A DNA stretch of 11,614 nucleotides from an uncultured Bacteroidales bacterium (GCA_905235775.1 CAJOMY010000043.1:1-11614), one strand, 5' to 3'; shown: positions 1 through 7,082, numbered from the stretch's first letter. The notes: generated by a model not told the origin, from the letters alone. Numbers and translations: made by a program.

Positions 1-33
1 ATAACCGTCAAATTTCTGTTTTTTAGTATTCAT
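1..33 (-). CDS. Start of an unidentified gene coupled to the polymerase gene (partial)
   Basis: Eleven codons are visible, reading MNTKKQKFDGY, before the window ends. The ATG (33-31) directly follows the TAA stop of the Y-family polymerase (36-34). A Shine-Dalgarno-like GAGGAGGA (minus strand, 48-41) lies 7 bases upstream, inside the last polymerase codons, so translation is probably coupled and the two genes share an operon. The product cannot be recognised from 11 residues. Polymerases of this clade are often followed by a small YolD-like protein, so that is a guess from context only. Seen: start, spacing and SD-like sequence. Inferred: operon membership. Confidence 0.55.
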   Translation of the reverse strand, partial: MNTKKQKFDGY

Positions 34-1230
34 TTACATTTCCTCCTCAAGTGCGTAATTGTGAGCCAGCGGGCCGGATCCCTTTCCAAGATCAAGCATG
101 TACCAGTCCTGCGTGACGGGGCCCTTGTATTTCGCCCGCACGGCGGGGTCGGTCAGACTGCTGACGTCGTAGCCGATGTGCAGGACCATCTGGTCCGTGA
201 GCAGGCCTTTCTCCACGAGGCTCAGGACCAGCTGTTCGGTCATCTCGTGGATGACCACGCGCGCTTGGCGGAACGGGTACGGCTGCGAGAGAACCTGTCC
301 GCTGGACAGGCTGCTGGTGGTGGGCCGGTAGGCCTTGATCTCGGCCATGGTGCAGGGCTCCCAGCCCCATGCATGGTCGATGAGCAGCTCGGCATTGACC
401 CCGAAGAGTTTGTAGAGCAGCTCGGCGTTGCGGGGCTCGTAGGGTTTGGCGACGGAGCAGCGCGCCACGTCGCCGAGGGTATAGAGGCCGTTGGCCTCGA
501 GCTTGGCGGTGATGCCGCGCCCGATGCGCCAGAAGTCCGTCAGGGGCCGGTGCGTCCAGTATTTGCGGCGGAAGCTCATCTCGTCCAGCTCGGCGATGCG
601 CACGCCGTCCGCGTCGGCAGGACTGTGCTTGGCTTCGATGTCCATCGCGATCTTGCAGAGGTAGAGGTTGGGGCCGATGCCCGCCGTGGCGGTGACGCCC
701 GTCTCGGCGAGGACCTCGCGGATGAGCCTGCGCGCGAAGTCGTGGGCGGAGAGTTTATATGCTTTGAGATAGTCGGTGGCGTCGATGAAAACCTCATCGA
801 TGGAATAGACCTGGATGTCTTCCGGCGAGACATGGCGCAGGTAGATGCCGTAGATCCGGCTGCTGACCTCCATGTAATGCGCCATCCGAGGTGGTGCGAT
901 GACGTAGTCGAGCTCCAGGGACGGGTCGCGCTGCAACTCGGAATGGATGTGGCTCTTGCCGCGGAAACGCCGTCCCGGAGCCTTCTCGCGCCGTTCCGCA
1001 TTGATCTTGCGGACGGCTTGCACGACCTCGAAGAGCCGCGCACGTCCGCCGATGCCGTAACTCTTCAGCGAGGGGGTCACCGCCAGGCAGATCGTCTTCT
1101 CGGTGCGCGAGGCGTCCGCGACGACGAGATGGGTGTCCAGCGGATCCAGCCCCATCGCCACGCACTCCGCGGAGGCGTAGAAGGACTTCAGGTCTATGGC
1201 GATGTAGGTTCTGGACGGGGATTTCATCAT
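34..1230 (-). CDS. Y-family DNA polymerase, UvrX/YqjW-like (DinB/UmuC superfamily)
   Basis: Predicted translesion DNA polymerase that copies past damaged bases in the cytoplasm. With the start at 1230 it has 398 residues. The palm begins YIAIDLKSFYASAE, with metal-binding D13; the second catalytic site is the SIDE motif at 143-146 (D145, E146). TAGIGPN (about 182-188) and a helix-hairpin-helix FWRIGRGITAKL (about 233-244) follow, then a little-finger domain with YRPTTSSLSSGQVL (about 301-314). The stretch RTEKTICLAVTPSLKSYGI resembles the Gram-positive UvrX/YqjW branch more than classical DinB, judged from memory. An in-frame ATG at 1278 is possible but would add 16 residues before the palm and place the -7 element TAATTTTG inside the gene, so ATG 1230 (or the adjacent 1227) is preferred. 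Divergent from the oxidoreductase gene; followed without a gap by another gene. Confidence 0.9.
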   Translation of the reverse strand: MMKSPSRTYIAIDLKSFYASAECVAMGLDPLDTHLVVADASRTEKTICLAVTPSLKSYGIGGRARLFEVVQAVRKINAERREKAPGRRFRGKSHIHSELQRDPSLELDYVIAPPRMAHYMEVSSRIYGIYLRHVSPEDIQVYSIDEVFIDATDYLKAYKLSAHDFARRLIREVLAETGVTATAGIGPNLYLCKIAMDIEAKHSPADADGVRIAELDEMSFRRKYWTHRPLTDFWRIGRGITAKLEANGLYTLGDVARCSVAKPYEPRNAELLYKLFGVNAELLIDHAWGWEPCTMAEIKAYRPTTSSLSSGQVLSQPYPFRQARVVIHEMTEQLVLSLVEKGLLTDQMVLHIGYDVSSLTDPAVRAKYKGPVTQDWYMLDLGKGSGPLAHNYALEEEM

Positions 1231-1232
1231 TG

Positions 1233-1240
1233 CAAAATTA
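1233..1240 (-). promoter_or_regulatory. -7 promoter element TAATTTTG for the polymerase gene
   Basis: The minus strand reads TAATTTTG, matching the Bacteroidota -7 consensus TAnnTTTG. Only two bases separate it from the ATG at 1230, so the transcript would be leaderless or begin inside the first codons. A -33 element is weak (a T-run near 1265). The element lies within the imperfect dyad AAAATT-N5-AATTTT at 1234-1250. Confidence 0.5.
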
Positions 1241-1253
1241 GCAGAATTTTCCG

Positions 1254-1261
1254 TATATTTG
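1254..1261 (+). promoter_or_regulatory. -7 promoter element TATATTTG for the oxidoreductase gene
   Basis: TATATTTG matches TAnnTTTG exactly and sits 22 bases before the ATG at 1284. A partial -33 element ATTG/TTGC lies at 1229-1233, about 20 bases upstream, so this promoter overlaps the divergent polymerase promoter; the two probably compete for RNA polymerase. Confidence 0.65.
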
Positions 1262-1283
1262 GAAAAACTAATATCCAACCGTT

Positions 1284-2252
1284 ATGTTGAGAATTGCCAT
1301 CGTTGGTTCCGGGATGATCGTCCCGGACATGATGAAAGCCATGCAGACCGTGCAGGGCTATGAAATCGTCGCCATCTGCGGCCGCAGCCGCGAAAAAGCG
1401 GGACGCTTCGGCATCCCGAACGTCTACACCGACTACGCCGAGATGCTCACGCGCACGGACATCGACTTCGTGTATGTGGCGCTGCCCAATTCGCTGCACT
1501 TCGAAGCGGCCAGGCAGGCCTTGCTGGCCGGCAAGAACGTCCTCTGCGAGAAGCCCTTCACCTCGACCGTGGAGCAGGCGCGGGAACTCTTCGATCTGGC
1601 GAAGGAGCGGGACCTCTTCATCTTCGAGGCCATCTCCAACATCCATCTGCCGAACTTTTTCAAAGTCAAGGAGCTGCTGCCGCAGATCGGTCCCGTGCGC
1701 CTGGTGCATGCCGACTACGACGAGCACTTCGGCCGCTACGACGAGTACCTCGCCGGACAGGATCTGCCCGTCTTCACGCACGAATACGAGGGCGGTGCGC
1801 TGCGCGACATCAACATCTACTGCCTGCACATCGTGCTGGCGCTCTACGGCCGTCCCGATACGGTCTACTATGCCGCCAACGCCTGCGGACGGAATGCCGT
1901 CGCGACCTCGGGCGCTGCCACGCTGACCTGGAAGCAGAGCGGCATCACGGCCGTCTGCACGGCCTCCATGGACTCCGACGGCCTGCGCGGCTTCTTTTTC
2001 CAGGGCGAGAAGGGCAGCATCCGTGTTTACGGACTGCCGAACTTCTTCACGAAGGTCGAGCTGACCCTGCGCGGGCAGCAGGAGCCGCAGGTCTTCGAAC
2101 TGAACCGCTACGAGCACCGGCTCTGCCACCAGCTGGAGGTTTACCGCGACATTTTCGCGGCGCGCGACAGAAAAGCCGAGGAGGCCCTGCATGCGCAGAC
2201 CCTCCTCATCATGGACACGATCGTCCGGCTCGAGGCCTCGATGCCCCGCTGA
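1284..2252 (+). CDS. Gfo/Idh/MocA family NAD(P)-dependent oxidoreductase
   Basis: A 322-residue predicted cytoplasmic dehydrogenase, probably acting on a sugar, inositol or related polyol; the substrate cannot be read from the sequence. The N-terminal Rossmann fold begins RIAIVGSGMIVP, with the dinucleotide-binding glycines at 8-10. VALPNSLHFEAA (65-76) and the family signature CEKPFTST (88-95, with K90) follow. The C-terminal substrate-binding domain holds GGALRDINIYCLHIV (170-184), whose D175, Y179 and H182 occupy the region of the usual active-site residues. The length is slightly below the family norm of about 330-380. No signal peptide, so it differs from the Tat-exported members common in Bacteroidota. 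It has its own promoter, appears monocistronic, and converges on the nitroreductase gene 14 bases away. AACCGTT directly precedes the ATG; no Shine-Dalgarno site is seen. Confidence 0.92.
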   Translation: MLRIAIVGSGMIVPDMMKAMQTVQGYEIVAICGRSREKAGRFGIPNVYTDYAEMLTRTDIDFVYVALPNSLHFEAARQALLAGKNVLCEKPFTSTVEQARELFDLAKERDLFIFEAISNIHLPNFFKVKELLPQIGPVRLVHADYDEHFGRYDEYLAGQDLPVFTHEYEGGALRDINIYCLHIVLALYGRPDTVYYAANACGRNAVATSGAATLTWKQSGITAVCTASMDSDGLRGFFFQGEKGSIRVYGLPNFFTKVELTLRGQQEPQVFELNRYEHRLCHQLEVYRDIFAARDRKAEEALHAQTLLIMDTIVRLEASMPR

Positions 2253-2268
2253 GCGGGATTCCCGGCTC
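2251..2268. terminator. Short hairpin between convergent genes (possible terminator)
   Basis: GAGC-GGG-ATT-CCC-G-GCTC can fold into a 7-bp GC stem with one bulged G and a 3-base loop, spanning the ends of the oxidoreductase and nitroreductase genes. An alternative CCCGC-TGA-GCGGG hairpin at 2245-2257 overlaps it. There is no T-run on either side, so intrinsic termination is unproven. Confidence 0.3.
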
Positions 2269-2875
2269 AGAAGAATTTGACGACCTCGTCCAGGGGCCGG
2301 TGGGTCGGCATGTTCGGCTCTTCGGCGCGGTAGCCGAGTGAGATGACGGCGAGGATCATCTCGTTCTCCGGAATCTGGAAGAGCTCCCGGAGCCGGTCGG
2401 AATCGCGCATGCCCATGATCAGGGTGTCGAAGCCCATGTCGCGGGCCTTCAGGACCAGGTAGGCGTTGCTCAGGCCGTTGTCGTAGGCGCCCCAGAAGTC
2501 GCCGGCGTCGTTGGCGGGAGTGCCGCGGAAGAAGCCGGATTTGCCCTTCTCGAAGGTGGACACAATCATCACGGGTGCGTTGGCCACGCGGTCCTTGTTG
2601 CCGCCGATCATCTCCAGGACGGCCGCCTGCTTCTCGGGGCTGATGGCCACGTAATACTTGCTGGGCTGCTGGTTCGCCCAGGAGGGGGCGTTCTGTGCCG
2701 CCGCCAGGAGTTCGCGCACCTGCGCTTCGGTGACGGTCCGGCCGGGTTCGTAGGCGCGGATGCTCCGGCGGGTCAGAAACAGTTCGTCCAGCGAGGCGGA
2801 AGCCGGCTGGCCGGATTGGCAGCCACCCAGGATGCAGAGTAAGGCTGCCGCTGCAATCAATACTTTGTACTTCAT
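2267..2875 (-). CDS. Nitroreductase-family lipoprotein (FMN-dependent fold)
   Basis: A 202-residue protein. The start is at 2875 because it gives a clean lipoprotein signal, MKYKVLIAAAALLCILGGC, with lipobox LGGC (16-19) and lipidated C19. The mature part has nitroreductase features: LFLTRRSIRAYEP (33-44), whose Arg-Arg-Ser segment contacts FMN phosphate in the family; NAPSWANQQPSKYYVA (62-77); and LILGMR-like LIMGMRDSDRLRELFQIPENE (152-172) leading into ISLGYRAEEP. It ends HRPLDEVVKFF. Such enzymes normally reduce nitro or quinone compounds with NAD(P)H in the cytoplasm; here the protein should be anchored outside the inner membrane, where reductant and FMN supply are not obvious. Residues after C19 (QSGQPAS) lack the acidic surface-export signal of Bacteroidota, so a periplasm-facing anchor is more likely. 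A longer in-frame reading to 3175 would run through the divergent GH9 gene and is rejected. Confidence 0.87.
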   Translation of the reverse strand: MKYKVLIAAAALLCILGGCQSGQPASASLDELFLTRRSIRAYEPGRTVTEAQVRELLAAAQNAPSWANQQPSKYYVAISPEKQAAVLEMIGGNKDRVANAPVMIVSTFEKGKSGFFRGTPANDAGDFWGAYDNGLSNAYLVLKARDMGFDTLIMGMRDSDRLRELFQIPENEMILAVISLGYRAEEPNMPTHRPLDEVVKFF

Positions 2876-2909
2876 ACGGTTATCATTGGTTTGTCTGTTA
2901 ATTCGATTG

Positions 2910-2917
2910 TAAAAATA
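2910..2917 (-). promoter_or_regulatory. Possible -7 element TATTTTTA for the nitroreductase gene
   Basis: The minus strand reads TATTTTTA, one base off TAnnTTTG, about 34 bases before the ATG at 2875. A TTTCG sequence some 18 bases upstream could serve as the -33 element. It is the best candidate in this intergenic region on this strand but is not a perfect match. Confidence 0.35.
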
Positions 2918-2949
2918 GGAAAAATGGCGGGTATACGAAAAAAAGTTGT

Positions 2950-2957
2950 TATATTTG
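2950..2957 (+). promoter_or_regulatory. -7 promoter element TATATTTG for the GH9 gene
   Basis: An exact TAnnTTTG match, 36 bases before the ATG at 2994. No clear TTTG is seen at the -33 position, which could mean the promoter is weak or needs an activator. A perfect 12-bp palindrome follows immediately downstream. Confidence 0.6.
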
Positions 2958-2960
2958 TTT

Positions 2961-2972
2961 AATTCGCGAATT
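2961..2972. repeat. 12-bp perfect palindrome AATTCGCGAATT near the GH9 start site
   Basis: AATTCGCGAATT is its own reverse complement and starts 4 bases after the -7 element, so it covers the expected transcription start of the GH9 gene. Its position would suit a repressor operator. It could also be a chance palindrome, since a single copy is present here. Confidence 0.4.
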
Positions 2973-2993
2973 TTGTAACCAACTATAACCGTT

Positions 2994-5513
2994 ATGAAGA
3001 AATCAGTTTTTTCCCTGCCCCTGCTGGTCCTGGCTGCCTGTTCCGGACCGGCCAGCTCTGACCTGAAGCTGAACGACCTGGAGTATTTCGAGCGCCAGGG
3101 CGTGAACGTGCTGGTGTACAGCAACACCTTCTCCGGAGGCTTCAACGACGAGAAGAACTCCGGCATCGAGATCATCCATCATGGCGTCCGCACCGTGCAA
3201 GGCGGCGCCGTGCGCCTGTCCAACACGCCGGAGCAATGGGACCTTGTCCCCGAGACGACCGTCCGCAATGTCAACCGTGAGGACGGCTCGATCGAGGTGG
3301 GCCTTCGCTATCCGTACTACGATTTCGATTCGCGCATCGTCGCGACCGCGGTCGGGAAGGCTGTCCGGATCGACGTATACCTGGACAAGCCGCTGCCCGC
3401 CGCGCTGGAGGGTGACGCCGGCTTCAACATCGAATTCCTGCCCTCCCAGTATTGGAACAAGTCGTTCGTGATGGACGGCAAGGCGAGCCGCTTCCCGCGC
3501 TACACCGCCAGCCTGACGACCACGCGTCCCAACGAGGAGAAGGTCCGTCAGTTCAAGGGGTACAAGACCTATGACGACCGTGGAACCGGCCGTTTCGTGG
3601 ACCCGCTTCCGCTGTCCACGGGCCACGAGCTTGTCGTGGCGACGGACGATCCCGGCCGCCTGATCAAGATCAGCAGCCCGGACACGGAAATGAACCTCTA
3701 TGACGGACGTGTGCTGGCCCAGAACGGCTGGTACGTGCTGCGCAGCCTGCTCCCCGCCGGCCAGACCGGCAAAGTGCTGAGCTGGACCATCGAGCCGAAC
3801 GCCATCCCCGGCTGGAAGCGCGAACCCAACGTGGGCTTCTCGCAGGTAGGCTATCTTCCCGGTCAGCAGAAGGTTGCCGTGATCGAGCTGGACAAGCTCG
3901 ACAAACCGCGCGCGACTGCCGAGGTCTGGCAGGTAAAGGATGACGGCAGCACCGTGCGCGCCTTCTCCGGCCCCGTCAAGGGCTGGGGCATGTACTACAA
4001 GTACAACTACGTCAAGTTTGACTTCAGCTCCCTGCAGGAGCCGGGCGTTTACTTTATCAAGTACGGCGACGTCGAGACCAATGACTTCATCATCGGGGAG
4101 GATGTGCTGGACTGCATCACGGACGCCACGAGCGATGTCTGGATCCCGATCCACATGAATCACATGATGGTCAACGAGGCCTATCGCATCTGGCACGGCG
4201 AACCCTTCAAGGAGGGCTACCTGCAGGCCCCGGCCAACACCGACCACTTCGACCTGCACAGCCAGGGCCCCATCGACACGAAGTTCAAGGCGCTCGAGCT
4301 GATTCCCGGCCTGAACGTGGGCGGCTTCTTCGATGCGGGCGACTTCGATATCGAGACGGGGTCCAACATCAACGTGGTGCAGAACCTGGTCACCGCCTGG
4401 GAGCGTTTCCGTCCGCTGCGGGACCAGACTTTCGTCAGCGAACAGCAGCGCTACGTCGACCTGCATCGTCCGGACGGCGTGCCCGACGTGCTGCAATATA
4501 TCGAGCATGGCGTGCTGAACCTGGTGGCACAGGCCGAGATCATCGGCCACATGTCCCAGACCCTGTCCAACTCCGTACTGGACAACTATCACCATCTCGG
4601 CGACGCTGCGGCCATCACGGACGGCCTGCACTACGATCCGCGCCTGAAGCCGTATGAGAAATCCGCGGACGGGAAGTCCAGCGGCACGCCGGACGACATG
4701 TGGGCTTTCACCACCCGCAACCCGGGCCTGGATCTGCAGGCGGCCACGATGTTCGCCGCGGCGAACATCGTGGCCAACGACGACCTGGCGGCCCGCGCCC
4801 TGAAGCAGTCCAAGCGCCTGATGAAGGAGGGGACCGAGTTGCTCGCCAAGAGCCCGATGGGCGCCCGCATGCGCGGACGCGGCGGCTTCGGCAACATGTC
4901 CACGAACCTCCAGCTCTACGTCTCCACGGGTGAGCAGCACTACCTGGACGAATTCCAGCAGCAGATCTGGCCGGCGCTGGACCGCGGTGTCGAGTTCTCC
5001 ATCCAGCCCGCCCTGGACGCCATCCCGTACCTGGACGAGGCCTACAAGGAGCGGCTGCGTCCCTATGTGGAGCAGTACAAGCAGTACCTTGACAGCCTTG
5101 AGTTCGACAATCCTTACGGTGTGCCCATCGGCAAGGGCAACTGGGCTTCCAGCGGCAGCGTCGTGAGCTTCGGCACCACGGCCAGCTTCGCCAGCAAGTA
5201 TTTCCCCGACATCGTCGGTCCCGAGTATGCGCTGAAGGCCGCAGCTTACATGTTCGGCTGCCATCCGTACCACAACTACTCGCTGGTCGCCACCGTCGGC
5301 GCCACGCGCCCGAAGCAGGTCTTCTATGGCAACAACCGGGCAGACTTCTCCTTCATTCCGGGCAATGTGGCCCCGGGCGTGCTCTTCCGCCATCCCGACC
5401 ACTTCGAGAACTACGACGACTGGCCCTTCCTCTGGGGTCAGAACGAGGGGACGATCGCCGGCAACACCTCGTACCTGAATTTCGGCGCGGCGTTGCAGAA
5501 TCTGGTGCGATAA
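2994..5513 (+). CDS. Glycoside hydrolase family 9 lipoprotein (endo-glucanase-type, substrate uncertain)
   Basis: An 839-residue predicted beta-glycanase acting on cellulose-like or mixed-linkage glucans outside the cytoplasm. The signal MKKSVFSLPLLVLAAC gives lipidated C16. Residues about 22-275 form a region I do not recognise, probably beta-sandwich. An Ig-like CelD_N domain follows (about 279-368, FSQVGYLPGQQKVAVI to NDFIIGE), then the alpha/alpha-barrel GH9 domain (about 372-838). The catalytic aspartates lie in GGFFDAGD (D447, D450), and the general acid is E818 in YDDWPFLWGQNEGTIAGNT (807-825), which fits the GH9 C-terminal signature position by position. The other GH9 signature, normally ending in a His-x-Arg motif, instead reads VFYGNNR (776-782), so the usual histidine is missing. 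No SusC/SusD pair is nearby; the gene appears monocistronic and converges on the DUF1846 gene. Confidence 0.93.
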   Translation: MKKSVFSLPLLVLAACSGPASSDLKLNDLEYFERQGVNVLVYSNTFSGGFNDEKNSGIEIIHHGVRTVQGGAVRLSNTPEQWDLVPETTVRNVNREDGSIEVGLRYPYYDFDSRIVATAVGKAVRIDVYLDKPLPAALEGDAGFNIEFLPSQYWNKSFVMDGKASRFPRYTASLTTTRPNEEKVRQFKGYKTYDDRGTGRFVDPLPLSTGHELVVATDDPGRLIKISSPDTEMNLYDGRVLAQNGWYVLRSLLPAGQTGKVLSWTIEPNAIPGWKREPNVGFSQVGYLPGQQKVAVIELDKLDKPRATAEVWQVKDDGSTVRAFSGPVKGWGMYYKYNYVKFDFSSLQEPGVYFIKYGDVETNDFIIGEDVLDCITDATSDVWIPIHMNHMMVNEAYRIWHGEPFKEGYLQAPANTDHFDLHSQGPIDTKFKALELIPGLNVGGFFDAGDFDIETGSNINVVQNLVTAWERFRPLRDQTFVSEQQRYVDLHRPDGVPDVLQYIEHGVLNLVAQAEIIGHMSQTLSNSVLDNYHHLGDAAAITDGLHYDPRLKPYEKSADGKSSGTPDDMWAFTTRNPGLDLQAATMFAAANIVANDDLAARALKQSKRLMKEGTELLAKSPMGARMRGRGGFGNMSTNLQLYVSTGEQHYLDEFQQQIWPALDRGVEFSIQPALDAIPYLDEAYKERLRPYVEQYKQYLDSLEFDNPYGVPIGKGNWASSGSVVSFGTTASFASKYFPDIVGPEYALKAAAYMFGCHPYHNYSLVATVGATRPKQVFYGNNRADFSFIPGNVAPGVLFRHPDHFENYDDWPFLWGQNEGTIAGNTSYLNFGAALQNLVR

Positions 5514-5530
5514 GGCGCCTTAGGGGGCCT
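5513..5530. terminator. Hairpin across two convergent stop codons (possible bidirectional terminator)
   Basis: AGGCGCC (5513-5519) and GGGGCCT (5524-5530) can pair with one G-G mismatch around a TTAG loop, overlapping both the GH9 and the DUF1846 stop codons. TAAGGCGCCTTA at 5511-5522 is an alternative perfect palindrome. No T-run follows on either strand. Confidence 0.3.
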
Positions 5531-7025
5531 AGAGCTCTTCCTCGACGCTGGTCCTGGGGTCCTTTATCTTCCGGACGGGATCGCAGGTCAGGTCGACGCC
5601 CAGTTTCGTGAAGGTCTTGCGGTCCACTTCGCTCAACATGACCGTGGAGTGGACCTGCGAGCCCTTCAGTCTGGGAAGCTGGTCAAGCGCCAGCTTGCAG
5701 TTCTCATCGAGCAGGCTCATCATGGAGATGGTGACCAGCACCTCGTCCGTGTGCAGGCGTGGATTGTGCCCGTGCAGATAGGTGACCTTGGTCTTCTGGA
5801 TCGGGGCGATCATGGTCTTCGGAATGAGCTTGACATTGTGCGGAATCCCGGCGAGGTGCTTCAGGGCGTTGAGCAGAAGTGCCGCGCTGGGGCCGAGCAG
5901 GGGAGAGGTCTCCGCCGTGAGGATGGTTCCGTCCTCCAATTCGATTGCCGCCGTTGCACCGCCGTTCTTATCGAGACGCTCGTGCGCGGCGACGGTCGTT
6001 TTGCGGTCGGCCGTGGTGATGCCGGCCTTCTTCATCAGCAGGGCCAGTTTGTTGACTTCGCCCTCGGTGGCTTTGCCTTCGGCGAACTTGCAGAGCGCCG
6101 TGTAGTACCGGCGGATGATTTCCTGCAGGGAAGCCTCGCGGCACACGGCATCGTCGCTGATGCAGGGGCCGATCATGTTGACGCCCATGTCGGTCGGGGA
6201 TTTGTAGGGCGATTCGCCGTAGATGTCCTGGAAAAGGGCGTTCATCACCGGGAAAATCTCGATGTCGCGGTTGTAGTTGACCGCTGTCTTGCCATAGGCG
6301 TCGAGGTGGAACGGGTCGATCATGTTGACATCGTCCAAGTCGGCTGTGGCGGCTTCATAGGCGATGTTGACCGGGTGGTTCAGCGGAAGGCTCCAGACAG
6401 GGAAGGTTTCGAATTTGGCGTAACCGGCCTTGATGCCGCGCTTGTTTTCCTGATACAACTGGCTCAGGCAGACGGCCATCTTGCCGCTGCCCGGGCCCGG
6501 CGCCGTCACGATGACCAGGGACTTGGTCGTCTCGACATAATCGTTCTTGCCGAATCCTTCGTCGGAGTCGATCAGGGACACATTGTTGGGGTAACCTTCG
6601 ATGGTATAATGGTAATAAACCCGGATGCCCATCCGTTCCAGGCGCTTGCGATAGGCGTCCGCGCTGGACTGTCCGTTATAGTGTGTCACGACGACGCTGT
6701 TGACGCTGAATCCGCGATCCATGAACTCGTCCCGCAGCCGAAGCACGTCCACGTCGTAAGTGATGCCGAGGTCGTTGCGGATCTTGTTCTTCTCGATATC
6801 GACGGCACTGATCACGATCACGATCTCCAGATCGTCCTTCAACTGATAGAGCATCTTGAATTTGCTGTCCGGCTCGAAGCCCGGGAGCACCCGGCTGGCG
6901 TGGAAATCGTCAAACAGTTTGCCGCCGAATTCCATGTACAACTTGTTGCCGAATTGGGCGATGCGTTCCTTGATGTGTTCCGATTGGATTTTGAGATATT
7001 TCTCGTTGTCGTACCCGTATTTCAT
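5529..7025 (-). CDS. DUF1846 family protein of unknown function
   Basis: A 498-residue soluble protein of the DUF1846 (UPF0371) family, a full-length size for that family. Diagnostic stretches are FDDFHASRVLPGF (38-50), SLVIVTAPGPGSGKMAVCLSQ (169-189) and NHPVNIAYEAATADLDDVN (216-234). APGPGSGK (175-182) resembles a phosphate-binding loop. Structures are known from streptococci, but to my knowledge no reaction has been assigned; a nucleotide-dependent enzyme is an inference from the Gly-rich loop only. The N-terminus has no signal peptide. A TATCTTTG promoter element lies 28 bases upstream of ATG 7025. The gene is divergent from the GT4 glycosyltransferase, and their promoters face each other as an inverted repeat, which suggests linked expression but not necessarily linked function. 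Confidence 0.9.
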   Translation of the reverse strand: MKYGYDNEKYLKIQSEHIKERIAQFGNKLYMEFGGKLFDDFHASRVLPGFEPDSKFKMLYQLKDDLEIVIVISAVDIEKNKIRNDLGITYDVDVLRLRDEFMDRGFSVNSVVVTHYNGQSSADAYRKRLERMGIRVYYHYTIEGYPNNVSLIDSDEGFGKNDYVETTKSLVIVTAPGPGSGKMAVCLSQLYQENKRGIKAGYAKFETFPVWSLPLNHPVNIAYEAATADLDDVNMIDPFHLDAYGKTAVNYNRDIEIFPVMNALFQDIYGESPYKSPTDMGVNMIGPCISDDAVCREASLQEIIRRYYTALCKFAEGKATEGEVNKLALLMKKAGITTADRKTTVAAHERLDKNGGATAAIELEDGTILTAETSPLLGPSAALLLNALKHLAGIPHNVKLIPKTMIAPIQKTKVTYLHGHNPRLHTDEVLVTISMMSLLDENCKLALDQLPRLKGSQVHSTVMLSEVDRKTFTKLGVDLTCDPVRKIKDPRTSVEEEL

Positions 7026-7053
7026 GAGAGATTTGGTGTTTTAATACGGGTTA

Positions 7054-7061
7054 CAAAGATA
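7054..7061 (-). promoter_or_regulatory. -7 promoter element TATCTTTG for the DUF1846 gene
   Basis: The minus strand reads TATCTTTG, an exact TAnnTTTG match, 28 bases upstream of the ATG at 7025. Its upstream -33 region falls inside the divergent promoter at 7075-7082. Confidence 0.65.
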
Positions 7062-7074
7062 AGGAAAAAAACAG

Positions 7075-7082
7075 TATCTTTG
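7075..7082 (+). promoter_or_regulatory. -7 promoter element TATCTTTG for the GT4 gene
   Basis: An exact TAnnTTTG match only 7 bases before the ATG at 7090. Transcription would start at or within a few bases of the start codon, so this mRNA is probably leaderless. Confidence 0.65.

Noticed and set aside
1231..1278. N-terminal extension of the polymerase to the ATG at 1278
   Set aside because: It adds 16 residues without family similarity and would place the -7 element TAATTTTG inside the coding region. It cannot be excluded entirely.
61..1290. Plus-strand open frame of 409 codons opposite the polymerase gene
   Set aside because: Antisense shadow of a recognised polymerase; no domain, and biased composition.
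1227..2192. Minus-strand open frame of 321 codons opposite the oxidoreductase gene
   Set aside because: Antisense shadow of a gene with intact Gfo/Idh motifs; it would also overlap the polymerase start.
2876..3175. 100-residue N-terminal extension of the nitroreductase
   Set aside because: It would bury the lipoprotein signal and cross the GH9 promoter and coding start.
3003..5402. Minus-strand open frame of 799 codons opposite the GH9 gene
   Set aside because: High-GC codon bias leaves the antisense frame open. The translation is low-complexity in V, G, R, H and D with no recognisable domain, while the plus strand encodes a clear GH9 enzyme.
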